Positions 8,808 through 17,840 of a stretch of DNA of 64,000 nt are shown in pieces; position 1 is the stretch's first letter; each line of letters begins with the position of its first letter. Location: assembly GCA_030549815.1 (NCBI GenBank), contig JAUQQQ010000006.1:66050-130049 (forward strand), in the 5' to 3' direction. Both the position numbers and the translations under genes were made by a program. Below the pieces are notes generated by a model. That model saw nothing but the letters and a program-made list of their open reading frames with translations. It was not told the origin of the DNA and did not search any database. Origin of the DNA: a bacterium (lineage in GTDB: Bacteria; DRYD01).

Positions 8808-10830
8808 TATCATCCTAACTTTCCTTAGCTTTTCTCTTAAGACTATTTTATTTATTTTATTATTAGCAATATTTTTTGGGGTCTACTTTATAGTTGGGAT
8901 TATAAATGAAGCAAAAAAAGAAATGATTGATGTAAGTAAAATTAGAAAAAAAATTCCTATTCAGTCTAGTGAATTTTTTTCAATTGACAATAAAAGAGTA
9001 GCGAAAGTATATGTAGAAAATAGGTATTGGATTCCAATAAATGAAATACCTAATTCTGTTAAGATTTGTCTAATTGCTTCTGAGGATGAAAGATTTTATG
9101 TTCATAAAGGTGTGGATTTTTTAGCGGTTTTAAGGGGAATTATTGATATTATTCAAAAGAAAGAGGTTACACAGGGAGCAAGCACTATCACTCAGCAGTT
9201 GGCCAGAATTTTATTTCTAACTCCCGAAGTTAGTATAAGAAGAAAAATAAAGGAAGCTTTAATTGCAGTAGAACTGGAAAAAAATTTCTCTAAGCAAGAA
9301 ATCATGGAAATGTATTTGAATTTAGTGTATTTTGGTGAAGGTGCTTATGGTATCGAAGCGGCTTCCAGAGTTTATTTTGGTAAAAGCGCTAAACAGCTCG
9401 ATATTCCAGAAGCTGCAATGCTAATCGGATTATTACCTGCTCCTTCTGTTTATTCTCCCTACGTCAATTACAACATGGCTAAACAAAGGCAACTTTATGT
9501 CCTTAGAAGATTGGTGGAACTCAAATATATAACACCTAATCAATATCAAATCTATAAAAATTACCCTATCAAGTTAAAAAGAGAAAAATTGGAAGAAAAT
9601 AATTTACTCTACCCTTATTATACATCTTTTGTTATTCAAAATTTTAAAAAAATCACAAACATTGATTATGAATCATTAAAAACATTGGGTTTAAAAGTTT
9701 ATTTAAACTTGGACACGAGAATACAGGATGATATTCAAAATATTGTTAAAAGTGAAATAGACAAAAATAGAAAAAGTTATAATGTCAATCAATGTGCGGT
9801 TATATTGATTGAAAACTATACGGGAAGAGTTTTAACCATGGTTGGAGGATATGAATATAAAATTTCTGATCAATTCAATAGGGCTTACCAAGCATATAGA
9901 CAACCAGGATCTGTTTTTAAAATAGTTGTCTATACTACTGCATTAAAATATGGATTTACTCCAAATACCATAGTTGAAGACAGGGTATATACTTATACAG
10001 GTGCTGATGGCAAACCGTATTCTCCCGTTAATTGGGATAAGAGATATTGGGGAAGGATGACTCTTGCTGACGCTTTTGCTTTCTCTCGAAATACTGTTGC
10101 TGTTTACTTAGCAAATAATGTAGGTATTGATAATGTCATTAAAACTGCTTATGATATGGGGGTTAAAACCCAATTGGAGCCATATCTTTCTACTGCTTTG
10201 GGATCATCTGTTTTAACTCCCTTAGAGGTAGCTACATTTACTTCAGTAATAGCAAATTATGGTTACCTTATAGATCCTCAATTTGTTAGTAAGGTTGAAG
10301 ATAGGTATGGTGGAGTTATTTTTTATTCACAAAACACTTATAAGCAGGTTATACCTTATGAAGTTGCATCTAATATGAGAGTTTTAATGAAAGCAGTTGT
10401 TGATAAGGGAACAGGATACTCTGCTAAAATACAAGGTATTGATTGTTATGGAAAAACTGGAACTACCAATGATCATAGGGATGCTTGGTTTGCAGGATTC
10501 ACCGATGATTTTACCTGTGTTGTATGGGTTGGTAATGATGATTATTCTCAACTATATAACGTTTACGGAGCAACTTTACCTGCTGAAATTTGGAAAAAAT
10601 CAATTCTTGCTGCATACAAATATTACACCAAAAAGAATGATCAGCGAAGAGAAATTTTACTTAAGAACGAACAAAGTAAAAATACTACAACATTTATTAA
10701 TGAAAATACACAAGATAAAAATAATGAAAATACTTTTACTCAAAACACTAAGACTAATAACCGACAAACTTCTTCAACAACAACAGTGGATTACAACACT
10801 TTTCCATGGGAAAATACTACTGAAGAATAA
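8788..10830 (+). CDS. mrcA: Penicillin-binding protein 1A, bifunctional glycosyltransferase/transpeptidase
   Basis: Class A PBPs polymerise lipid II into glycan chains and crosslink the stem peptides in the periplasm. An N-terminal membrane anchor spans about residues 8-32. The GT51 domain has the catalytic Glu in EDERFYVHKGVD, GASTITQQLAR and KIKEALIAVELEKNFSKQEI. The transpeptidase has the SxxK serine in GSVFKI (about residue 375), SRN (about 433) and KTGTT (about 556). The tail after about residue 625 is Asn/Thr/Gln rich and of low complexity. I chose ATG 8788 over a TTG nine bases earlier. It overlaps the preceding gene by 20 bases. Confidence 0.95.
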   Translation: MLKKVYSIILTFLSFSLKTILFILLLAIFFGVYFIVGIINEAKKEMIDVSKIRKKIPIQSSEFFSIDNKRVAKVYVENRYWIPINEIPNSVKICLIASEDERFYVHKGVDFLAVLRGIIDIIQKKEVTQGASTITQQLARILFLTPEVSIRRKIKEALIAVELEKNFSKQEIMEMYLNLVYFGEGAYGIEAASRVYFGKSAKQLDIPEAAMLIGLLPAPSVYSPYVNYNMAKQRQLYVLRRLVELKYITPNQYQIYKNYPIKLKREKLEENNLLYPYYTSFVIQNFKKITNIDYESLKTLGLKVYLNLDTRIQDDIQNIVKSEIDKNRKSYNVNQCAVILIENYTGRVLTMVGGYEYKISDQFNRAYQAYRQPGSVFKIVVYTTALKYGFTPNTIVEDRVYTYTGADGKPYSPVNWDKRYWGRMTLADAFAFSRNTVAVYLANNVGIDNVIKTAYDMGVKTQLEPYLSTALGSSVLTPLEVATFTSVIANYGYLIDPQFVSKVEDRYGGVIFYSQNTYKQVIPYEVASNMRVLMKAVVDKGTGYSAKIQGIDCYGKTGTTNDHRDAWFAGFTDDFTCVVWVGNDDYSQLYNVYGATLPAEIWKKSILAAYKYYTKKNDQRREILLKNEQSKNTTTFINENTQDKNNENTFTQNTKTNNRQTSSTTTVDYNTFPWENTTEE

Positions 10831-10862
10831 AAGGTAAAAAAATAAAAAAGGAGAATAGAGAA

Positions 10863-12197
10863 ATGAACATTTATGATATCCTGAGAAAAAAAAGAAAAGG
10901 CCAAAAGTTAAATGAGAAGGAAATAGATTTTATGGTAAAAAACTACTATAACTCTAACATACCTGATTACCAAATGGCTGCATTTTTAACAAGTGTAGTA
11001 ATTAATGGTATGGATGAAGAAGAAATTTTCTATTTTACTAAATCTATTGTTGAAACTGGAGTAATTATGAATTTTGATGATGTTGATGGAATAAAAATAG
11101 ATAAGCATTCAACAGGTGGTGTAGGTGATAGTGTAAGCTTAATAGTTATACCAATCCTTGCATGTTTGGGTTATAAGGTCCCTAAATTATCTGGTAGGGC
11201 TTTAGGACATACAGGTGGGACAATAGATAAGCTTGAATCAATACCTAATTTTAGGACAGATTTGCAAATTGATTTAATGAAGGAAGCTTTGAGAAGGGTA
11301 GGTGCTTTTATCTGTCAACCACTTAATCTGGCCCCGGCTGATAAGAAAATATACGCTTTAAGAGATGTTACAGCAAATGTAGATAGTATTCCACTTATAG
11401 CTTCCAGTATAATGAGCAAGAAAATAGCATCAAATGCTGATGTTATAATTCTTGATGTTAAAGTTGGAAATGGAGCTTTTATGAATGATTATAATGAAGC
11501 TGTAGAACTATCTAAAACAATGTTGAATATAGCCAAGAATTTTAATAAAATTGCGAGCACGATTATTACTGATATGAACGAACCACTTAATACTCATATC
11601 GGTAATTATCTTGAGGTTATAGCTGCTATTGATTTTTTAAAAGGAAATTATTCGAACTATCCAAAATTGAAGGAGGTTTGTTTTACAGTTATTAAAGCTG
11701 CAAAATATATTCTTGAAAATATTGATACTATAAAAGAGAAAGGGAGAATAGAAGAAATTAATTTGAATTTTAGTGATGAGAATATAAAAAAAATTATAGA
11801 TAGTGGGGAGGCTTTAGGAAAGTTTAAGCAAATAGTGGAATTCCAAAGGGGAGATACTTCTGTTATTGATGATCCTTATAAATATTTTAATCCTTCTGTT
11901 GAGTATTCTTTTTATTCAAAGGGGGAAGGTTTTATAAGTTTTGACACTTATCTTATTGGCTTGGCTTCAGGAGAGTTGGGATTAAGCAGAAAAACTTTGG
12001 AAGACAAAATTGATAACAACGCAGGGATAATAATGTATAAAAGGGCAGGGGATTATGTTAAAGAAGGAGAAATAATAATGAAATTGTTTGCAAAAGATAA
12101 TAGGTCTTTGGAAAATTCATTAAAAATACTTGAAAATGCTATTTCTTTTAAAAAAGAAAAATTTGAAACCAAAGCTATCTATTCTGTTTTTATATAA
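10863..12197 (+). CDS. pdp: Pyrimidine-nucleoside phosphorylase
   Basis: This enzyme splits thymidine, uridine or deoxyuridine with phosphate into base and (deoxy)ribose 1-phosphate. The 444 residues match the family. The phosphate-site motif KHSTGGVGDS and the family signature SGRALGHTGGTIDKLES are both present. The three-part fold (alpha domain, alpha/beta domain, C-terminal barrel-like domain) fits the length. AAAAGGAGA precedes the ATG. With the downstream deoxynucleoside kinase, upp, apt and nupC it forms part of a nucleoside salvage set. Thymidine-only and broad pyrimidine specificity (deoA or pdp) cannot be separated by eye. Confidence 0.93.
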   Translation: MNIYDILRKKRKGQKLNEKEIDFMVKNYYNSNIPDYQMAAFLTSVVINGMDEEEIFYFTKSIVETGVIMNFDDVDGIKIDKHSTGGVGDSVSLIVIPILACLGYKVPKLSGRALGHTGGTIDKLESIPNFRTDLQIDLMKEALRRVGAFICQPLNLAPADKKIYALRDVTANVDSIPLIASSIMSKKIASNADVIILDVKVGNGAFMNDYNEAVELSKTMLNIAKNFNKIASTIITDMNEPLNTHIGNYLEVIAAIDFLKGNYSNYPKLKEVCFTVIKAAKYILENIDTIKEKGRIEEINLNFSDENIKKIIDSGEALGKFKQIVEFQRGDTSVIDDPYKYFNPSVEYSFYSKGEGFISFDTYLIGLASGELGLSRKTLEDKIDNNAGIIMYKRAGDYVKEGEIIMKLFAKDNRSLENSLKILENAISFKKEKFETKAIYSVFI

Positions 12198-12239
12198 GCG
12201 AATATTTTACAATTTTTTTCTGAAAATATCAATAAAAAT

Positions 12240-12269
12240 TTGATAGGTTTTTATTTGTTTTTGTATAAT
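12240..12269 (+). promoter_or_regulatory. Sigma-70 type promoter for the deoxynucleoside kinase
   Basis: TTGATA (12240-12245) and a perfect TATAAT (12264-12269) are separated by 18 bases. The predicted transcript would start near 12276, which leaves a short leader with GGAAGTGAGG before the ATG at 12294. This placement argues against a more upstream TTG start for the gene, because that codon is the -35 element itself. Confidence 0.65.
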
Positions 12270-12293
12270 TCTTATAAGAAGGAAGTGAGGAAT

Positions 12294-12965
12294 ATGGGGG
12301 GATGTAGAGTGTTTGCAGTAGTTGATGGAAATATAGGTGCTTACAAAAGTACTGTTCTTAACTTAATTTCAAAAGAACTAGGATTTTTACCAGTTGATGA
12401 ACCTTGGTATGAAAATAATTTCCTTGATTTATTTTATCAAGACAAGAAAAGATGGGCTTATTCTACCCAATGGGAGTTCTTTACTATAAGGGCTATCAGG
12501 CATATGGAAGCACAGAATAATACAAACGAAAACCTACTTCTTGAAAGATCTGTCTATTCTGACAGATATGTTTTTGCACGGTATTTGTATGAACATGGTT
12601 ATATGAACGATAGAGAATGGGCAAGTTATACCAAATGGTTTGAATTCCTTACTGAGAAATTGTTGAAAAAACCTACTTTTATTCTTTATCTTCGAGCACA
12701 ACCCGAAACACTATATAATAGAATTCTCCAACGGTCAAGGGAAATAGAACTACAAAAAGATGGCATAACAGTTGATTATATTAGAGGATTAAACAAATAC
12801 TATGATGAATTCCTATATAACAATATTTTCAATCTTGATATACCTGTTATTGTAGTAGAAACAGATGGGAAATTCTATCGGGATAATGAAAATGATAGAC
12901 AGGAATTAATAAATAAAATAAAAGATTTTTTGGATAATTTATCTCTTAGTAAAACTAACGTCTAA
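12294..12965 (+). CDS. Deoxynucleoside kinase (dNK/dGK/dCK family) with altered P-loop
   Basis: Salvage kinase that phosphorylates deoxynucleosides to 5'-monophosphates. The family pattern is clear in 223 residues: a P-loop at residues 10-17, VDEPWYENNFLDLFY, an ERSVYSDRYVF motif that binds substrate and phosphates, and an Arg-rich lid LYNRILQRSREIE. The P-loop reads GNIGAYKST, whereas the family norm is GNIGxGKS/T, so the glycine before the catalytic Lys is replaced by Tyr. Activity may therefore be altered. It has its own promoter at 12240-12269 and follows pyrimidine-nucleoside phosphorylase, which fits a salvage role. Confidence 0.85.
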   Translation: MGGCRVFAVVDGNIGAYKSTVLNLISKELGFLPVDEPWYENNFLDLFYQDKKRWAYSTQWEFFTIRAIRHMEAQNNTNENLLLERSVYSDRYVFARYLYEHGYMNDREWASYTKWFEFLTEKLLKKPTFILYLRAQPETLYNRILQRSREIELQKDGITVDYIRGLNKYYDEFLYNNIFNLDIPVIVVETDGKFYRDNENDRQELINKIKDFLDNLSLSKTNV

Positions 12966-12981
12966 AACTAATAACATATCA

Positions 12982-14361
12982 ATGAAGAGGTTTTTGAAAA
13001 GGGGTTCATTTTTCTTTTTACTTTTTATTATTTTAGGATTGGCAATGATTATAATTGGATTAATCTATATCCTTATATCATATTATGATAGGGTTAATTT
13101 TTACGGTAATTTTTTATCTGGCGGAACTGTAATTTACGATGTTTCTAAAAGGAAATCTGATGACGTAGGATGGTCAATAATTGTAGATAGGGATGGAAAA
13201 TCTTATTTGGCTGGATATAGTGGAAGTAGCGATAAGGATTATGATTCTTTCATAGTGAAACTTAATCAGGATGGAAAGATTGACGATACTTTTGGAAATA
13301 ATGGTAAAATTATTTTATCTAAAGTTTTAAATAGTAAGGGGAAAGATTACGCTGAATCAATGGCTTTAGATTCGGAACAAAAAATTCTTATCACTGGTTA
13401 TTTTTTCAACGGAAAAAATTTTGATTCTTATATATTAAAACTCGATACTAATGGTAAGATAGATAAAAGTTTTGGAAAACGAGGAAAATTAATTTTCAAT
13501 GGTATTGCAACTAATAATCCCAAAGCTAATCTTAGTGATATATCACGCTCGATTTTTGTTGATAAAAGTCAAAACATATATATTGCAGGATCAGCATGGA
13601 ATAGAAAAAACTACCAAGTATTCATAATTAAAATAAATCGCGATGGTAAAGTAGATAGTAGTTTTGGTAAAAATGGAATAGCACAGTTTGATGATATTGC
13701 AATTAAATATTCTGATGATCACATTAGTGCAGTTTATGAAAAAAATGGAAAGATCTATATTGCAGGTTGGAGTGTTAGTCGTAAAAATAAAAAAACCTTT
13801 GTGATTAGGATTGATCAAAATGGAAATTTGGACAATGATTTTGGAGAACAAGGAAAGGTAATCCTGGATGAGAATTCATACCCTAACTCTATGGTTGTAG
13901 ATGAAAACGAAAACATATTTGTTGTTGGAGATATTGAAAAGGGAAAATTGGATCTTGATGCTTATTTGATAAAACTAAATAAAGAAGGAAAATTTGATAA
14001 TAGTTTTGTAGATAATGGGAAAATTTTATTTGATAATATTGCAGGAGGTAGTAGAGAAGATTCTGCTACGTCACTATATGTTGATGAATCAGGGAAAATC
14101 TATATTACCGGAGTTAGTTGGAGTGGAAAAAATTATGTTGCTTATGTTATAAAATTAAATAGTGATGGTAATTTTGATAAAGACTTTGGGGACAATGGAA
14201 AATTACTTATTGATAGAGTTTTAAGTTTAGGTAATAATAGCATAGGAAATTCGATATTTGTTGATAAAATTGGTAGGATATATATAGTTGGAAGTGTTTG
14301 GAATGGGAAAGATTTGGATGCTTTTGTTGTAAGGTTACTTAATAATGGTAATCCTGGCTAA
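12982..14361 (+). CDS. Membrane-anchored delta-60 repeat (beta-propeller-like) protein
   Basis: The 459 residues have one N-terminal membrane segment (about 12-35) followed by about seven repeats of 55-64 residues. Each repeat carries a unit of the type D-G-K-x-D-x-x-F-G-x-x-G-K, starting near residues 95, 154, 213, 272, 327 and 388, with a final partial copy. This is the delta-60 repeat known from extracellular or surface proteins of several bacterial phyla. The repeats likely fold as a propeller outside the membrane. No enzyme motif is visible and the ligand is unknown. It starts 16 bases after the kinase and converges on upp. Confidence 0.8.
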   Translation: MKRFLKRGSFFFLLFIILGLAMIIIGLIYILISYYDRVNFYGNFLSGGTVIYDVSKRKSDDVGWSIIVDRDGKSYLAGYSGSSDKDYDSFIVKLNQDGKIDDTFGNNGKIILSKVLNSKGKDYAESMALDSEQKILITGYFFNGKNFDSYILKLDTNGKIDKSFGKRGKLIFNGIATNNPKANLSDISRSIFVDKSQNIYIAGSAWNRKNYQVFIIKINRDGKVDSSFGKNGIAQFDDIAIKYSDDHISAVYEKNGKIYIAGWSVSRKNKKTFVIRIDQNGNLDNDFGEQGKVILDENSYPNSMVVDENENIFVVGDIEKGKLDLDAYLIKLNKEGKFDNSFVDNGKILFDNIAGGSREDSATSLYVDESGKIYITGVSWSGKNYVAYVIKLNSDGNFDKDFGDNGKLLIDRVLSLGNNSIGNSIFVDKIGRIYIVGSVWNGKDLDAFVVRLLNNGNPG

Positions 14362-14394
14362 CTACCTATTGGAAGATTTGAAATTTTTGTTTTA

Positions 14395-15033
14395 TTAGGG
14401 GTAGATATAGCTTTGCAGGGTTCCAAAAGTTCTATCGCCTGCATCTCCTAAACCGGGCACTATGAAACCTTTATTATTCAAGTTTTTATCTATCGAAAGC
14501 ACAAAAAATTCAATAAACGGGTACTTTTCGTTTAATTCTACTAATGACTTTTCATATGCTATTATTGAGCAGGCTTTGATTTTTGATATTTTTCTTTCTA
14601 ACAGGATTTCTATTGCTTTATTTATACTACCTCCTGTTGCGATCATAGGTTCTAGTATTATTCCTGTAAAATTAGTTAAATTTTCTGGTAGGTTTGTATA
14701 GTATTGTGTTGGGGTTAGGGTTTCTTCATTTCTTGTTAAGCCGATTATTCCAACAACGATGTCTGGTATTAATTTTGTAAATGCTGGTAATAATCCCAAG
14801 CCTGCTCTTAAGATAGGAATAACTATGTATTTATCTTTTAAACTGAAACCTGGTGCTTTGTCTAAGGGTGTTTGGACTTGGAATTCATTTAATTCTGATT
14901 TTTCGAAGCAGTAGAATACGAATAAGTAGGATAATTCTTCTAATGATTTCCTGAATTGATCTGGAGGTGTGTTTTGATCTCTGAGGATAGTTAATTTGAT
15001 TTTTGCTACGGGATGGTTTATAGGTATGATCAT
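14395..15033 (-). CDS. upp: Uracil phosphoribosyltransferase
   Basis: Upp makes UMP from uracil and PRPP. The 212 residues show the PRPP loop LEPMIATGGS, the uracil-binding C-terminus PGLGDAGDRTFGT, and the flexible-loop region ILRAGLGL. The N-terminal INHPVAKIKLTILRD matches the family start, so the ATG at 15033 is right. Only five bases separate this ATG from the encoded CCA end of a tRNA gene on the same strand. There is no room for a normal Shine-Dalgarno outside the tRNA. Confidence 0.95.
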   Translation of the reverse strand: MIIPINHPVAKIKLTILRDQNTPPDQFRKSLEELSYLFVFYCFEKSELNEFQVQTPLDKAPGFSLKDKYIVIPILRAGLGLLPAFTKLIPDIVVGIIGLTRNEETLTPTQYYTNLPENLTNFTGIILEPMIATGGSINKAIEILLERKISKIKACSIIAYEKSLVELNEKYPFIEFFVLSIDKNLNNKGFIVPGLGDAGDRTFGTLQSYIYP

Positions 15034-15038
15034 TTTGT

Positions 15039-15113
15039 TGGTGGGCCCCCCAGGATTCGAACCTAGAACCCTGCGGTTATGAGCCGCATGCTCTGCCGTT
15101 GAGCTAGGGGCCC
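15039..15113 (-). tRNA. tRNA with CAT anticodon (elongator Met, or Ile with lysidine)
   Basis: Reading the minus strand from 15113, a perfect 7-bp acceptor stem (GGGCCCC with GGGGCCC) is seen. A D-arm beginning TAGCTCA, an anticodon arm with loop CTCATAA, and a T-arm with GGTTCGAATCC follow. The discriminator is A and CCA is encoded. The G1-C72 pair excludes initiator tRNA. Elongator Met and lysidine-modified Ile cannot be told apart here. It lies directly upstream of upp and is probably co-transcribed with it. Confidence 0.9.
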
Positions 15114-15265
15114 TTTCCTATTTATATTAATACTACATCCACAATTTTTTCCCTCTTTTTTTGAATTTTATATTTTTATTAATCAAAGAAGGATAGTTAA
15201 TAGAATGTTTAGAATAATTTATATGTGAAATTTTTGAAAGATTAATAAAGAAAAGGGGGATCTCT

Positions 15266-15793
15266 ATGATACAAACAATAGATTATGTAAAAAGTTTAAT
15301 AAGAGAAATTCCTGATTTTCCAAAACCAGGTGTTAATTTCAAAGACATTACTCCGCTTTTAAGAGATAAAAAGGCTTTTCAATTTGTTGTTGACAGCATT
15401 GCTAATTATTACGTTGATAAGAATATTGATATAGTTGTTCCTATAGAAGCAAGAGGATATATAATTGGTTCTGCAATTGCTTACAAGCTTTCTGCTGGTG
15501 TAGTTCCTGTTAGAAAACAAGGGAAATTACCATCTGAGAAGCTCTCTGCTGCTTATCAACTCGAATATGGTGAAGAAATTCTCGAAATACATACGGATTT
15601 GATTAAACCTGGTGAAAGAGTTTTAATCGTTGATGACCTTATTGCTACAGGTGGGACAGCAGAAGCTACAAAAAGATTAGTTGAAAACTTGCAGGGAGTA
15701 GTGGTTGGGTTTGCTTTTATCATAGAACTAACATTTTTAAACGGATATGAAAAAATAAAAGGGTACCCTTATTTTTCATTGATTAAGTACTAA
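15266..15793 (+). CDS. apt: Adenine phosphoribosyltransferase
   Basis: Apt converts adenine and PRPP to AMP. The 175 residues match the family. The opening IREIPDFPKPGVNFKDITPLL is characteristic, followed by PIEARGYIIGSAIA and the PRPP loop VLIVDDLIATGGT. AAAGGGGGA precedes the ATG. It is the first gene of a tightly packed operon with a secreted peptidase, a GT2 enzyme, a PTS EIIC and murF. The 152-base gap before it, which also faces the divergent tRNA-upp unit, should hold both promoters, but I see no convincing hexamers. Confidence 0.95.
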   Translation: MIQTIDYVKSLIREIPDFPKPGVNFKDITPLLRDKKAFQFVVDSIANYYVDKNIDIVVPIEARGYIIGSAIAYKLSAGVVPVRKQGKLPSEKLSAAYQLEYGEEILEIHTDLIKPGERVLIVDDLIATGGTAEATKRLVENLQGVVVGFAFIIELTFLNGYEKIKGYPYFSLIKY

Positions 15794-15795
15794 GA

Positions 15796-16932
15796 ATGAG
15801 ATTGGGAATAAAAACAAGGAAGTTTTTTCTTTTTTTATTCTCTTTCTTTTTTTTATTAATTTTACAAGCTAAATCTCAGCAATATTTATTATATATTTTT
15901 AACTTACCCATTGATTCAAATTATTATTTAATTGAAGGAGAAAACATATGGATAGATGAAAAAGTTATTCATTTGATTCAAAAAAAAGTGGAAATAAAAA
16001 ATTTAAAAAAATATTTTGATGTATCAAAAAGACTTTATTCCCTTAATTCACTTTGTCAAGATAATAAAGATAAATTAATTCTCATTAAGAATGATCAAAC
16101 AAAGATAATTGACGTTAATACTCTAAGATATCAACAGCAGGATTTACAAAATGTAACTAATAATTACAATAATATAAAAGTAGAAGGTTACAGGACTTTG
16201 GAAACAAAATATTTTAAATTATTTTATACTAACTACCAACTTGGATTGATTTTGTCTAATCTTTTGGATACCTACTATGAAAACATAGTTGGTTTTTTTG
16301 ATTTTAGGTATTCTGATTTGTATAGATTAAACTATAAAGTTCCGATATATTTGGCTCCTACTGATGAAGTTTATAAAAAATTCAATTTGGTACCGGATTG
16401 GTCCACTGGTGCATTCGTTTTTGATTTTTTCTCACCAACACCTAATTTTGTTATCTATGCTCATGAAAGGGATTCTTTTCTTGTTCAAAGAGTATTACCC
16501 CATGAAATAACACACCTTATTTTAGCTCTTCACTGGAAGGAAAATGTTATGGACTTTAGGACAAAGTTTATACAGGAAGGGGTAGCACAGTATATGGAAT
16601 ACCGATTACTTACAGGTCTGGAGGAAATTACTATACATCCTTCTAATAAGTTAAAATTCCAAGATATGCTATATCCTGTTTTTAACTCTAAAGATGACGT
16701 TAGAAATTTTTATGAAAGTGCTCTTTCTTTTACATCTTTTCTAATAGTTCAATATGGAAAGTATAAGTACATACAGTTTATAAGAAAATGCAGGTATAGT
16801 ATGGATGTTATTAAAAATCTCAATGATGTTTATCAATTTACTTTGTTTTATGATGAAAAAAAGGTTATAGATCAAATAGAAAATAGATGGGAGCATTTCA
16901 TAAAAAATAGTTCTCCTACACCCCTTAAATGA
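15796..16932 (+). CDS. Secreted zinc metallopeptidase (HEXXH, MA-clan-like)
   Basis: The 378 residues begin with a signal peptide (about 1-29, a run of Phe/Leu before AKSQQ). The catalytic motif is HEITH near residue 237 (PHEITHLILALHW). It is followed about 25-30 residues later by FIQEGVAQYMEY, whose Glu is the likely third zinc ligand, as in gluzincins of the Peptidase_MA type. The N-terminal 130 residues are not recognised. It sits two bases after apt and shares ATGA with the next gene, so it is translated within the murF operon. The substrate is unknown; an envelope or exported protein is likely. Confidence 0.75.
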   Translation: MRLGIKTRKFFLFLFSFFFLLILQAKSQQYLLYIFNLPIDSNYYLIEGENIWIDEKVIHLIQKKVEIKNLKKYFDVSKRLYSLNSLCQDNKDKLILIKNDQTKIIDVNTLRYQQQDLQNVTNNYNNIKVEGYRTLETKYFKLFYTNYQLGLILSNLLDTYYENIVGFFDFRYSDLYRLNYKVPIYLAPTDEVYKKFNLVPDWSTGAFVFDFFSPTPNFVIYAHERDSFLVQRVLPHEITHLILALHWKENVMDFRTKFIQEGVAQYMEYRLLTGLEEITIHPSNKLKFQDMLYPVFNSKDDVRNFYESALSFTSFLIVQYGKYKYIQFIRKCRYSMDVIKNLNDVYQFTLFYDEKKVIDQIENRWEHFIKNSSPTPLK

Positions 16933-17840
16933 ATCTCAGTATTATTATACCAACTTTAGGAATTAATGAGGTTTTAATAAAAACTCTTTATTTACTCAAT
17001 TTTCAAGAAAATAAAGATTTTGATGTTTTTGTTGTTGATACATCTTTAAATTCTGATTTTTGTTTACCTTTCGAAACTGAATATAAACTTAACTATGTTA
17101 ATTGTAACAATTATTTTAAAGGTTTGGGAAAAGATGAAATAAGAACGAAGGCTTTTGCAAGGAATTTAGGTATTCATTTATCTAAATCAAAATATATACT
17201 TTTTATTGATTCTGATATGATTCCGCACCCCGATTTAGTAAATGAACATTTGAAATTACTTAAGTTTGATGTTGCTGTTGTAGGTTTAGAATTGCGAACT
17301 ATTTTGCTAATCGAATACCAAAAAATAAAGGCATATTTGGATGGAGTTAAAACCAAAACAGACTTAGAAAAAATTTTTGTTTATAGTTTTTCTAATAGAA
17401 GCAGGAAGGTTTTAAAAAGAAGAAAATTAGAATGGTATAAATTTCTTACAGGTAATCTTTCAGCTAAAAGAGAATTTTTTATAAAAACGGGAATGTTTGA
17501 TACAAGCTTTGTATTCTATGGCTTTGAGGACTTGGAGTTAGGATATAGATTTGATAAGCTCGGGATAGATATAATTTTTAATCCTAATGCTTTAACTATT
17601 CACATGCACCCTTTACCGATTGAAAAAAGGATAGAAAACAAAATTGAGTCAGTTAAAAATTTAAGAAGATTTTATAAAAAATATGAGAATAAAAAGATAC
17701 TGGAGAAATTAGGGATAAATTTCTATAGTAAGTTAATATATGGTTATTTACCTGAGTTTTTAAGAAAAAATCTTTGTAGATTAAATAAAGATTACTTAAC
17801 TAACTACAATTTTTGGAAAGCATGGAATACAAAAAATTAA
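16929..17840 (+). CDS. Family 2 glycosyltransferase
   Basis: The 303-residue protein starts with the GT-A opening MNLSIIIPTLGINEVLIK. The metal-binding DxD appears in FIDSDMIPHP, and FYGFEDLELGYR supplies the catalytic ED motif of GT2 enzymes acting on short acceptors. There is no membrane segment, so it is cytoplasmic or peripheral, unlike the processive GT2 at 36446. Donor and acceptor are unknown. It overlaps the peptidase by four bases and the EIIC gene by nineteen, which implies translational coupling. Confidence 0.85.
   Translation: MNLSIIIPTLGINEVLIKTLYLLNFQENKDFDVFVVDTSLNSDFCLPFETEYKLNYVNCNNYFKGLGKDEIRTKAFARNLGIHLSKSKYILFIDSDMIPHPDLVNEHLKLLKFDVAVVGLELRTILLIEYQKIKAYLDGVKTKTDLEKIFVYSFSNRSRKVLKRRKLEWYKFLTGNLSAKREFFIKTGMFDTSFVFYGFEDLELGYRFDKLGIDIIFNPNALTIHMHPLPIEKRIENKIESVKNLRRFYKKYENKKILEKLGINFYSKLIYGYLPEFLRKNLCRLNKDYLTNYNFWKAWNTKN

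Noticed and set aside
10397..10837. Second plus-strand frame inside the 3' end of the PBP gene
   Set aside because: The PBP frame holds the KTGTT motif in the same bases; the other frame has no recognisable content.
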